A stretch of DNA of 8,851 nucleotides from Frankiales bacterium. GTDB taxonomy: Bacteria; Actinomycetota; Actinomycetes; Mycobacteriales; SCTD01. The stretch spans positions 1 to 8,851 of the forward strand of contig SCTD01000471.1 in the NCBI GenBank assembly GCA_004299215.1, given 5' to 3'. The notes under the pieces were generated by a model. It did not search any database and was not told where the DNA came from. It saw nothing but the letters and a program-made list of their open reading frames with translations. Position numbers and translations under genes: made by a program. Positions 1 through 6,690 of this stretch are shown piece by piece. Position 1 is the first letter of the stretch. The number at the start of each line of letters is the position of its first letter.

Positions 1-1171
1 CTGGCAGGCGCTGACCTTCCTGTGGGACTACAGCCTCTCGTCGCTGGTCCACTCGCTGCTGGATCCCGAGGTGATGCGCACCTACCTCGAGAAGTGGATC
101 ACCACCGACGTCCACACGCACATGGGCACCGAGTGGCTGACCGGTGAGCCCGTCGGCATGTGGTACGCCGTCAACGACTACGCGATGGTGCAGACCATCG
201 ACGCCTACCTGCGCGCGACCGGCGACGTCGAGTGGCTGACGCAGGAGCTGCCCGGTCCCGGCGGGGCGCCGCTGCCGGTGGTCGCGCACATCGACCGCTT
301 CGCCTGCAGCTGGCGGCGGTTCCGCAGCGAGAGCGGGCTGGCGAACTACGGCGGGATCGGCAACCTGCTCGAGTGCGTGAGCACCTACGTCAACGAGGTC
401 GCGTCGCTGAACGCCGCGAACGTGTGGATGCTGCGTCGGGCTGCAGAGGTCGCGCGGTACCTCGGCGACGAGCTCGCCGCGAGCTGGTACGACGCCGAGG
501 CCACCGTGCTGGTCGGCGACCTGCAGCAGCTCTACGCGGCAGGTGCGGGGCACTGGTACGCGCGGCAGCCCGACGGCCGCCTCGTGCCGGTGCGGCACTG
601 CTACGACTTCAGCACGATCGCCGCGACCATCCCGGAAGACCTCAGCGAGACCCAGAAGTCCGAGATGGTGAGCTTCTTCGTGCGCGAGCTGCAGACGCCG
701 ACCTGGATGCGCGCGCTGTCCGACCGGGACACCGACGCGTCCTTCTCGGTCCGTCCGGACCACCAGTGGACCGGCGCCTACCCGGCCTGGCCGCCGAACG
801 CGGCCGCCGCGCTCTACCGCTTCGGGCGCGCCGACCTCGCTGCGCCGTGGCTGCACGGGCTGGCGCGCAGCGCGAACCAGGGGCCGTTCGGGCAGTCGCA
901 CTTCGCCGACGGGGTGCTGGGGGCGGAGTCTGGCGGGGCGCTGAAGGCCCCGGCCGAGCAGCCCTGGATCAACGACTGGACCTGCTCGTCCAACGGCGCA
1001 TGGGTAGCGCTGGTGGTGCAGTCGGTCTTCGGGGTGCAGATCGGCCTGGACGGGTCGGTCACGGCGACGCCGCAGCTCGAGGGGCTGGACCCGGACGCGC
1101 GGCTGGTGGGGCTGCGCGTGCAGGGCCGCACCTGGGACGTCGACGCCACGGGCGCGCACGAGCGCACGTGA
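1..1171 (+). CDS. Six-hairpin glycosidase-like protein, 3' part (5' end outside window)
   Basis: The open frame enters from the left edge: codons from base 2 read WQALTFLWDY and continue without a stop for 389 residues, so the gene is 5'-truncated and the in-frame GTG-ATG near base 71 is internal. The sequence is Trp/Tyr-rich and mostly helical. Repeated helix-pair blocks (WDYSLSSLVHSL near residue 9, a segment with EWLTGEP and MWYAVNDYAM, then RPDHQWTGAYPAWPPNAAAA near 255-275) look like the (alpha/alpha)6 barrel of six-hairpin glycosidases. A short tail resembling a beta-domain (SVTATPQLEGLDPDARLVGL) ends the protein, as in many glycosidases and phosphorylases of that clan. I cannot assign a GH family or name the catalytic acids. 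The stop overlaps the ROK kinase start (GTGA), and the next gene is mannose-6-phosphate isomerase-like, so I infer a role in releasing a hexose, perhaps mannose, from a glycoside. Whether it is secreted cannot be judged without the N-terminus. Confidence 0.72.
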   Translation, partial: WQALTFLWDYSLSSLVHSLLDPEVMRTYLEKWITTDVHTHMGTEWLTGEPVGMWYAVNDYAMVQTIDAYLRATGDVEWLTQELPGPGGAPLPVVAHIDRFACSWRRFRSESGLANYGGIGNLLECVSTYVNEVASLNAANVWMLRRAAEVARYLGDELAASWYDAEATVLVGDLQQLYAAGAGHWYARQPDGRLVPVRHCYDFSTIAATIPEDLSETQKSEMVSFFVRELQTPTWMRALSDRDTDASFSVRPDHQWTGAYPAWPPNAAAALYRFGRADLAAPWLHGLARSANQGPFGQSHFADGVLGAESGGALKAPAEQPWINDWTCSSNGAWVALVVQSVFGVQIGLDGSVTATPQLEGLDPDARLVGLRVQGRTWDVDATGAHERT

Positions 1172-1980
1172 CGATCGTCGCGGTCGACCTCGGCGGGACC
1201 CGGCTGAAGTCGGCGGTGCTCACGGGCGGCGTGCCGGGACCGGTGACGGCGGTGGCGCACGGCGGCGACTGGCTCCCCGCTCTGCGGGTGGCGGTGTCCG
1301 GCGCGTCGGCGGTCGCGCTGTGCGTGCCGGGGGTGGTCTCCTCGGGTCGGGTCGTGTCGCTGCCGGGGAAGCTCCCCGGGATCGAGAACGCCGATCTGGC
1401 AGAGCTCCTCGGGCTGCCGGTGCTGCTGGTGGTGAACGACGCGATCGCCTACGGTGTCGGGGCGGCGACCGCGTGCTCCGAGCACGGCCGGGTCGTCGTG
1501 GTCACCCTCGGGACCGGGGTCGGCTGCGCGGTGGTGGAGGACGGCCGGCCACTCGGGCGCGGGCCGCTCGGCGGCGGCGTGCTCGGTGGGCAGATCGTCA
1601 TCGGGGAGCAGTCCGGCCCCATCGACACCTCAGGGGCGCAGGGGACCTTCGAGGCGCGCTGCCGTGCCGACAGCCTGGTGGCGTCCGTGCCGGGAGCCGT
1701 CGACGTGGCATCGGCGTACGCGCTGGTCGCGGCCGGGAATCCTGATGCTGTGCAGGGGTTCTCGGACTACCGGTCGTGGCTGGTGAGGGGACTGGCAGCG
1801 CTCTGCCTCGCGCACGCTCCGGACTGCGCGGTCGTCGGCGGCGGCGCGGCGCGAGCCGAGCTGCTGGACGGGCTGGAGCACGAGCTGCGGGCGCACCTGT
1901 GGCACGGGCAGTCGGTCGTGCTCCGGCTGGACGAGCTGGGTGACGCCGCAGCGCTGCACGGTCTCGGGCTGCTGCTGTGA
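1168..1980 (+). CDS. ROK-family sugar kinase, short form without the zinc motif
   Basis: This is a 270-residue protein predicted to phosphorylate a hexose with ATP in the cytosol. The N-terminal phosphate loop is VDLGGTRLK (residues 6-14). A second actin-fold signature, TLGTGVGCAVVEDG (113-126), follows the catalytic-Asp motif VVNDAIAYG (88-96, Asp91), and an adenosine-type VVGGGAA lies at 222-228. The GTG start at 1168 was chosen because it places DLGGT seven residues in, as is usual for the family, and overlaps the upstream stop as GTGA; the frame remains open upstream but reads as Arg/Ala-rich shadow sequence. Oddities: it is shorter than typical ROK proteins (about 300 residues or more). 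The canonical E-x-G-H sugar/zinc motif reads LGGQ (139-142), and the Cys-x-Cys-Gly zinc cluster is absent, the region reading SGAQGTFEARC (155-165). Glu162 may keep the sugar-contact Glu role. With an isomerase-like gene following, mannose is the inferred substrate; glucose or N-acetylhexosamine is possible. Confidence 0.87.
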   Translation: MTIVAVDLGGTRLKSAVLTGGVPGPVTAVAHGGDWLPALRVAVSGASAVALCVPGVVSSGRVVSLPGKLPGIENADLAELLGLPVLLVVNDAIAYGVGAATACSEHGRVVVVTLGTGVGCAVVEDGRPLGRGPLGGGVLGGQIVIGEQSGPIDTSGAQGTFEARCRADSLVASVPGAVDVASAYALVAAGNPDAVQGFSDYRSWLVRGLAALCLAHAPDCAVVGGGAARAELLDGLEHELRAHLWHGQSVVLRLDELGDAAALHGLGLLL

Positions 1981-3689
1981 TCCCGCTGCAGACCTCGACC
2001 TACGACAAGGCGCCGTACGTCCCGGTCGGGTCCGCGGAGGAGGTGGTCGTCGGGGCGCGGGCCATCGCCGCGGCGCTGTCCGGTGCGCGGGTGGTCGTGG
2101 TCGAGGCCTATCCGGGGGTGCGCACCGAGGACCTGCTGCAGGTCGTCGGCGAGGGGAGGGTGGTCGACGTCGCGACGGCGTACCGGTCGCCGGCTGCGCT
2201 GGACGAGCTCGTCGCGGCCGACCTGACGGACGACCCGCTCTTCGGGCGGCTGACGTCGTTCTCGATCCTCGACTTCTTCGACCCTGCAGCGCTCGCTGCC
2301 CTGCAGGCGTCCGTCGCGGGGTGCACCGGACGCGTCGTGGTGGTGGGAACGGGCGCGTCGCTGGTGTGCGACGGCGACCTGCTGGTCTACGCCGACCTGG
2401 CGCGCTGGGAGATCCAGCAGCGCCAGCGGTCGGGCGAGCTCGGCAACCTGGCGGCGGACAACGCGGGCGAGCGGCCGTCGCTGCTCTACAAGCGCGGCTT
2501 CTTCCTCGACTGGCGTGCGGCGGACCGGCTCAAGGCGTCGCTGCTGCCGGCCGTGGACCACTTCCTGGACACGGCGACCGGTTCCCGTCCGCTGCTCGTC
2601 GGTGGAGACGCGGTGCGCCGGGGGCTCGTGGCTGCGGCGGCGCGGCCGTTCCGCGTGGTGCCGTACTTCGACCCTGCGCCGTGGGGCGGGCGGTGGATGG
2701 AGTCGGTGTGCGACCTGCCGCCCGCTGCGAGCGGCAGCTACGGCTGGTGCTTCGACTGCGTGCCGGAGGAGAACTCCCTGCTGCTCGGGTTCGGCGACGA
2801 GCGGGTGGAGCTGCCGGCGCTGGATCTCGTTCTCTCACAGCCGATCTCGTTGCTGGGGTCACGGGTCGTCGAGCGCTTCGGGGTGGAGTTCCCGATCCGC
2901 TTCGACTTCCTCGACACGGTGGGGGGCGGCAACCTGTCGCTGCAGGTGCACCCGCTGCCGTCGCACATCCGCGACGAGTTCGGCTGGGGCTACACGCAGG
3001 ACGAGTCCTACTACCTGCTCGACGCGATGCCGGACGCCACCGTCTACCTGGGGCTGCGCGACGACGTGGACCCGGCACGCTTCCTGGCCGACCTCGAGGC
3101 GGCGCAGACCGGTGGCCCGCCGTTCCCTGCCGAGGATCACGTGCACGTCCGCCCGGCGCGCAAGCACGACCACTTCCTCATCCCGGCCGGCACCGTGCAC
3201 TGCTCCGGGGCCGGGTCGATGGTGCTCGAGATCAGCGCGACGCCGTTCATCTTCACCTTCAAGCTCTGGGACTGGGGGCGGCTCGGCCTGGACGGCCTGC
3301 CACGACCGATCAACGTCGAGCGCGGTCGCCGGTCGATCGTGTGGGACCGCCGCGCGTCGGTGGTGGAGCGTGAGCTGGTGAACGTCGTGACGCCGCTGGG
3401 CTCCGGCGACGGCTGGCGGTCGGAGCGCACCGGCCTGCACCCGGCCGAGCCGCTGGAGACGCACCGGCACTGGTTCACCGGGACGGTGCCTCTCTCGACG
3501 CACGGCAGCGTCAACGTGCTGAACCTGGTCGAGGGCGCGGAGGCGGTGGTGGAGTCCCCGACGGGAGCGTTCGCGCCGTACGTCGTGCACTACGCCGAGA
3601 CCTTCGTCGTGCCGGCGGCGGTGGGGTCCTACACGGTGCGCGCCGTCGACGGGGAGTGCGCCGTGGTGCAGGCGTTCGTCCGGCCGTGA
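1977..3689 (+). CDS. Two-domain class I mannose-6-phosphate isomerase-like protein
   Basis: This 570-residue protein is predicted to interconvert mannose-6-phosphate and fructose-6-phosphate in the cytosol. The C-terminal half (about 295-570) carries cupin-type PMI features: GGGNLSLQVHP (316-326, Zn ligands Gln323 and His325), YTQDESYY (339-346, Glu343), IPAGTVHCSG (402-411, His408) and LWDWGRLGLDG (430-440, likely catalytic Arg435). A final beta-rich region follows. The N-terminal half (about 1-230) is not part of ordinary ManA. It looks alpha/beta, with a hydrophobic strand ending in VVEAYPGV (41-48) and conserved-looking blocks YADLARWEIQQR (138-149) and YKRGFFLDWRAADRLK (171-186). It has no intact Walker A motif. 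From memory, similar long PMI proteins occur in other bacteria near ROK kinases; the N-domain function is unknown to me. The GTG start at 1977 overlaps the kinase stop (GTGA), with no clear Shine-Dalgarno sequence. Because all metal ligands are present, I expect an active enzyme. Confidence 0.86.
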   Translation: MIPLQTSTYDKAPYVPVGSAEEVVVGARAIAAALSGARVVVVEAYPGVRTEDLLQVVGEGRVVDVATAYRSPAALDELVAADLTDDPLFGRLTSFSILDFFDPAALAALQASVAGCTGRVVVVGTGASLVCDGDLLVYADLARWEIQQRQRSGELGNLAADNAGERPSLLYKRGFFLDWRAADRLKASLLPAVDHFLDTATGSRPLLVGGDAVRRGLVAAAARPFRVVPYFDPAPWGGRWMESVCDLPPAASGSYGWCFDCVPEENSLLLGFGDERVELPALDLVLSQPISLLGSRVVERFGVEFPIRFDFLDTVGGGNLSLQVHPLPSHIRDEFGWGYTQDESYYLLDAMPDATVYLGLRDDVDPARFLADLEAAQTGGPPFPAEDHVHVRPARKHDHFLIPAGTVHCSGAGSMVLEISATPFIFTFKLWDWGRLGLDGLPRPINVERGRRSIVWDRRASVVERELVNVVTPLGSGDGWRSERTGLHPAEPLETHRHWFTGTVPLSTHGSVNVLNLVEGAEAVVESPTGAFAPYVVHYAETFVVPAAVGSYTVRAVDGECAVVQAFVRP

Positions 3690-4048
3690 GGGTCGCGCTG
3701 GTCGTCGTACTGCTCTTGGTGGCGGGCTGCTCGTCCTCCCGGGACGTCGTGTCCCCGCCGCTCGCGTCGCTGGCGCCGGGCGCGACGACGGCGGAGGACT
3801 ACGCGGAGGCGGCGTGCGTTCGGCTGCGGCTCGTCGCGCAGGGGGTGGCGGCGGACAGCGCCGCGTCGGTGGTGCGCCGGGAGCTCGCGGCGGCGCGGGT
3901 GCTGGCAGCGGCGGCGCTGCGTCGGGACGGGCGGTGGGCGGGGCTCTCCGGTGGGATCGCGGCTCTCGACGAGGCGGTGTCCGCGGACGACGGCGCCACC
4001 GCGGGGCCGGCGCTGCGGGTGGCGCTGCGGGAGTGCGCCGAGGGCTGA
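3686..4048 (+). CDS. Small lipoprotein of unknown function
   Basis: This is a 120-residue protein. The GTG start at 3686 gives a classic lipoprotein signal: a short charged start (MRV), a hydrophobic run VALVVVLLL, and lipobox LVAGC with Cys15 followed by SSS. An earlier in-frame ATG at 3656 would add ten residues (MRRGAGVRPA) inside the isomerase coding end. I prefer 3686 because it forms the same GTGA overlap as the other junctions of this block and gives a more compact signal. The mature part is Ala/Arg-rich and predicted mainly helical. It has two cysteines, Cys44 and Cys117, near the ends of the helical region, which could form a disulfide outside the membrane. No family is recognised. 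As the last gene of a sugar-catabolic block, it may be an accessory surface protein, or simply co-transcribed. Codon bias (G/C at third positions) matches its neighbours and supports it as real coding sequence. Confidence 0.78.
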   Translation: MRVALVVVLLLVAGCSSSRDVVSPPLASLAPGATTAEDYAEAACVRLRLVAQGVAADSAASVVRRELAAARVLAAAALRRDGRWAGLSGGIAALDEAVSADDGATAGPALRVALRECAEG

Positions 4049-4063
4049 TGCCGCTCACCGAGT

Positions 4064-4079
4064 ACGGCGGGCTCGCCGT
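4064..4079. terminator. Candidate bidirectional terminator hairpin between convergent genes
   Basis: The only intergenic gap in the window (4049-4087) contains a perfect 6-bp inverted repeat, ACGGCG at 4064-4069 and CGCCGT at 4074-4079, around a GGCT loop. It lies between the stop codons of two converging genes. There is no T-tract on either side, which is common for actinobacterial hairpin terminators but also makes the call weak, because short GC hairpins arise easily by chance at this base composition. Confidence 0.4.
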
Positions 4080-4087
4080 GACGGGCC

Positions 4088-5707
4088 TCAGCGCAGGAAC
4101 AGCTCTCGCACCATCAGCGCACCGGTCGAGGCGTCGACCACCGACCCCGTGGCGGACGCGACGCGGTCCGACAGCACCCACCGCGACAGCGACGTCGTCA
4201 GCGGGACCATGGGCATCTGCTCGCACAGCAGCTCGGCCACCCGCGCGTAGCCGAGCGCGCGGTCCTCGTCGTCCTCGGCCTCGCGGGCGACCCGGTCGAG
4301 AACGCGGTCGACGTCAGGATCGGAGAAGCGACTGAGGTTGTCGCGGCCGATCCGGTCGGACGAGAACAGCGGGTGCAGGTAGCCGTCGACCGACGAGTGC
4401 GGCACCGACCAGCTGAAGCGGAACATCCCCTCGAAGCCGCGCGTGCCGGTGCCGCGGGCGAGGAACTCGTCGTACGACAGCGGCGTCGGCACCGCGACCA
4501 GCCCCACCGCCTCGCGCAGCTGGCGGGCGACCTCGGCGACGAGCTCGCCGTTCCGCAGCTCGTCGTTGAACAGCAGCGGCACCCGCACGCTGCTCAGGTC
4601 CGCGCCGGACGAGCGCAGCAGCGCGCGCGCACCCTCGACGTCGCCTCGGGCGGGCAGCCCGGCGCAGGTCGAGTCCGCCACCGGCGGGAGGAACCCCGTC
4701 GCCGGCGCTCGCGTCCCCGGGAAGACCCGGCGGACCAGCTCCTCCCGGTCGATCGCCAGGGCGAGCGCCCGACGCACGGCGGGGTCGTCGAAGCCGGCGA
4801 CGCCGGTCGGCAGTCCGAGGTACTCGAGCATCACCCCCGGCCCGGACTCCGCCGCGTCTGCCGGCCGCGCCGCGGCGACGTCCGCCGTCCCGGCGAGCAC
4901 CGCCTCCGCAGCCGCGTCGGCGGAAGGCAGCACCAGCAGCTCGACCACGTCGGCGTACGACGCACCGCCTCGCGTACGCGAGGAGTCGACCGGCGTGTAG
5001 GCATCGGAGCGGACCAGGCGGACCGTGGTGTCGCCGGGTGCGTAGGGGCTGTCGAGGACGTACGGGCCGACGCACACGGGGTTGCGCGCGAAGCCGGCCG
5101 GGTCCCGCTCGGCGGCGGCCTGCGAGACCGGGGCCGTGACGGGCGACGTCAGCACGCGGACGAAGTCCGACAGCGGCTCGCGCAGCGTGATGAGCACGTT
5201 CTCGTCGTCGCGCACCTCGACGCCGATGAGCCGGCGTCGCTCGCTGTCCTTGTCGGTGGGCACGTCCCCGTGCATCTCCGGGTAGCCCGCGATCGGCGAG
5301 AGCAGCTCCGCCGACGTGCTGGCGTAGTCCGCGGAGGCGACGCGCGAGAGGGAGAACGCGACGTCGGCAGCGGTCAGCGGCGAGCCGTCGGAGAAGACGA
5401 CGTCGTCGCGCAGCCGCAGCGACACGGTGCTGCCCCCGTCGGCGATCAGCCACGACGACGCGATGCCGGGCACGAGCTCGCCGGTCGCCGGGTCGGTGCC
5501 CAGCAGCGGCGTGCACAGGGCGCGCGCGAGCAGCAGCCCGACCGGTTCGTAGGCGTTGCCCGGGTCGACCCCACCGGGTTGCGTCGTCGCGATGCGCAGC
5601 GTGCCGCCCGGCTCCGCCGCCGCGCTGCCCGTCCGCAGGGTGGGCGCCTCCTCGGAGGTGCACGCGACGAGCAGTGCCAGCGCGAGCAGGGCGAGGAGCC
5701 TCCTCAC
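4088..5707 (-). CDS. Family 5 (peptide/oligopeptide-type) ABC solute-binding lipoprotein
   Basis: This 539-residue lipoprotein is predicted to bind peptides or a similar solute outside the membrane for an ABC importer. The signal is MRRLLALLALALLVAC with the lipidated Cys at residue 16, followed by TSEE. Family 5 marks appear in order: GGTLRIATTQPGGVDPGNAY (34-53), SLRLRDDVVFSDGSPLTAADV (96-116, the family signature), NPVCVGPYVL (209-218, the usual GTGPY-type block), VRRALALAIDREELV (311-325) and a C-terminal MPMVPLT (499-505). Its length is normal for DppA/OppA-like proteins. The GTG start at 5707 overlaps the upstream stop (GTGA). It has GGGGGTG on the minus strand at 5719-5713, five bases away, which can pair with the 16S rRNA tail using one G-U wobble. 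No permease or ATPase genes follow; the next gene converges on it. It is therefore an orphan binding protein, either sharing a transporter encoded elsewhere or serving as a sensor. The ligand cannot be read from the sequence. Confidence 0.92.
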   Translation of the reverse strand: MRRLLALLALALLVACTSEEAPTLRTGSAAAEPGGTLRIATTQPGGVDPGNAYEPVGLLLARALCTPLLGTDPATGELVPGIASSWLIADGGSTVSLRLRDDVVFSDGSPLTAADVAFSLSRVASADYASTSAELLSPIAGYPEMHGDVPTDKDSERRRLIGVEVRDDENVLITLREPLSDFVRVLTSPVTAPVSQAAAERDPAGFARNPVCVGPYVLDSPYAPGDTTVRLVRSDAYTPVDSSRTRGGASYADVVELLVLPSADAAAEAVLAGTADVAAARPADAAESGPGVMLEYLGLPTGVAGFDDPAVRRALALAIDREELVRRVFPGTRAPATGFLPPVADSTCAGLPARGDVEGARALLRSSGADLSSVRVPLLFNDELRNGELVAEVARQLREAVGLVAVPTPLSYDEFLARGTGTRGFEGMFRFSWSVPHSSVDGYLHPLFSSDRIGRDNLSRFSDPDVDRVLDRVAREAEDDEDRALGYARVAELLCEQMPMVPLTTSLSRWVLSDRVASATGSVVDASTGALMVRELFLR

Positions 5708-6690
5708 GGCTGCACCCCCGGCCGCGGCTCGCTGCGGATCGTGGCGGCGTTGGATCGGCTGACGCCGGCATCGCCGTCGGTCCCGGCGAAGGCGACGGCG
5801 TCACGCAGGACGACACCGCCGTACTGCGTGCCGACGTGGTAGGTCGCGTCGAAGGTGAGGTCCTGCGTCGGGCTGACCAGCCGGCCGTCGGTGACGTCGA
5901 GCACCCAGCTGTCCAGCGGGGTGCCGCACGCGTCGACCCGCGCCTTGCCGGTCACCGCCGACGTCCAGGTGATGACGGTGCCGGTGGTCGCGTCGGCGCC
6001 GCGCGCCTCGACGACCGCGCCGCGCACCAGCGGGAACGCCGCGAGCTGCAGCGACGGGACCGGCGTGAAGACCGACTCCTGGCCGTCGCTGCCGCGGCTG
6101 GTGACGTCGTAGACGTAGAGACCCGGCGCGGGGTCGGTCGGCAGCGGCTGGGTGACCGCGACCAGGTAGGTCGTGGTCGTGGTGACGTCGCCGAGGAGCT
6201 CCTGCACGGTGAACAGGAACCCGCTGCCGTCGTCCGCCTCGAGCGCGCCGCTGACGGTGCGCAGCGACAGCGCCGGGAAGGTGCCGCGTCGCGCATCGGC
6301 GCCGCTGACCTCGAACGTGCCGACGTTGCGGAAGACGTACGCCGCCTGGGCCGGTCGCGCGGTGATCCGTGACGGCGCCTCCAGGGCGGGGGCCTCGCGC
6401 GGGTCGGCGGTCGGGCAGGGCGTGGCGGTCGGGAGCGGTGCCGGCGGTGCGACCGGTCGGCCGGGAGGCGGGATCCCGAACGGCGGCGGGGGCAGCGTCA
6501 CCACGCTCGGCGGCGGCAGCACGATCACGGTGGGCACGGGCGGTGCCGTCGACACCGGCGTCGGCGACGTCTGGGTGCCGAGCACGACGTTGCTCGGCAC
6601 CTCCTTGAAGTCGACGCTCAGCGGGCGGTCCGGTCCGGCGCACGCCGTGGTGAGCAGGAGCAGCAGCCCGCCGGCGACCGCGCGCCTCAT
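5704..6690 (-). CDS. Proline-rich lipoprotein with C-terminal beta-rich domain, unknown function
   Basis: This is a 328-residue protein. The N-terminus MRRAVAGGLLLLLTTAC is a lipoprotein signal with lipidated Cys17. Residues 18-42 include SVDFKEVPSNVVLG. Residues 43-98 form a Pro/Thr/Val-rich linker (PPPSVVTLPPPPFGIPPP and similar). Residues about 108-328 form a Thr/Val/Gly-rich, probably all-beta extracytoplasmic region. Strand-like blocks include AAYVFRNVGTFEVSG, TYLVAVTQPLPTDPAPGLYV and DLTFDATYHVGTQYGGVVL. Cys92 and Cys255 could pair. I recognise no family. The linker would lift the beta domain off the membrane into the cell wall, which suggests a binding or scaffolding role; this is inference. 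The ATG at 6690 overlaps the upstream stop (ATGA) and has a GGGAG Shine-Dalgarno sequence (minus strand, 6701-6697) six bases away, both supporting this start. Its own stop overlaps the solute-binding protein start (GTGA), so all three genes are probably translated from one message. Confidence 0.83.
   Translation of the reverse strand: MRRAVAGGLLLLLTTACAGPDRPLSVDFKEVPSNVVLGTQTSPTPVSTAPPVPTVIVLPPPSVVTLPPPPFGIPPPGRPVAPPAPLPTATPCPTADPREAPALEAPSRITARPAQAAYVFRNVGTFEVSGADARRGTFPALSLRTVSGALEADDGSGFLFTVQELLGDVTTTTTYLVAVTQPLPTDPAPGLYVYDVTSRGSDGQESVFTPVPSLQLAAFPLVRGAVVEARGADATTGTVITWTSAVTGKARVDACGTPLDSWVLDVTDGRLVSPTQDLTFDATYHVGTQYGGVVLRDAVAFAGTDGDAGVSRSNAATIRSEPRPGVQP
5708..5719 (-). promoter_or_regulatory. 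Ribosome binding site for the solute-binding lipoprotein
   Basis: On the minus strand GGGGGTG (5719-5713) lies five bases before the GTG start at 5707. It differs from the ideal GGAGGTG at one base, which can still form a G-U wobble with the 16S rRNA tail. It supports GTG at 5707 as the start. Confidence 0.5.
6397..6564 (-). repeat. Proline-rich low-complexity linker within the lipoprotein gene
   Basis: This segment encodes residues 43-98 of the lipoprotein, which are dominated by Pro with Val, Thr, Ala and Gly in irregular short runs. The runs are not exact tandem copies. It separates the lipid anchor from the beta-rich domain, as wall-spanning linkers do in Gram-positive lipoproteins. Confidence 0.7.

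Noticed and set aside
160..1167. Upstream extension of the ROK kinase frame to an ATG at 160
   Set aside because: The extension is Arg/Ala-rich and lies out of frame inside the glycosidase gene. The ROK phosphate loop near the GTG at 1168 marks the true start.
1940..3373. Long plus-strand open frame of 477 codons overlapping the isomerase
   Set aside because: It is in the +2 frame of the isomerase, with Gly/Arg/Ala-rich translation. The isomerase frame contains all metal-ligand motifs.
3656..3685. ATG at 3656 as start of the small lipoprotein
   Set aside because: It would put ten mostly polar or basic residues before the signal core and overlap the isomerase by 34 bases. GTG at 3686 matches the four-base overlaps elsewhere and gives a standard lipoprotein signal.
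2859..4226. Long minus-strand open frame of 455 codons
   Set aside because: It is antisense to the isomerase domain and small lipoprotein, is Arg/Pro-rich and shows no motif; it is explained by scarcity of stop codons at high GC.
4048..4335. Plus-strand frame beginning with ATG that overlaps the small lipoprotein stop (TGATG)
   Set aside because: It runs antisense through the 3' end of the solute-binding protein gene and quickly becomes Arg/Pro/Ala low-complexity sequence, as expected for a shadow frame in GC-rich DNA.
4373..5842. Long plus-strand open frame of 489 codons
   Set aside because: It lies antisense to the clear family 5 solute-binding protein and encodes Arg/Gly/Val-rich sequence without domains. 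The opposite frame carries the recognisable motifs.
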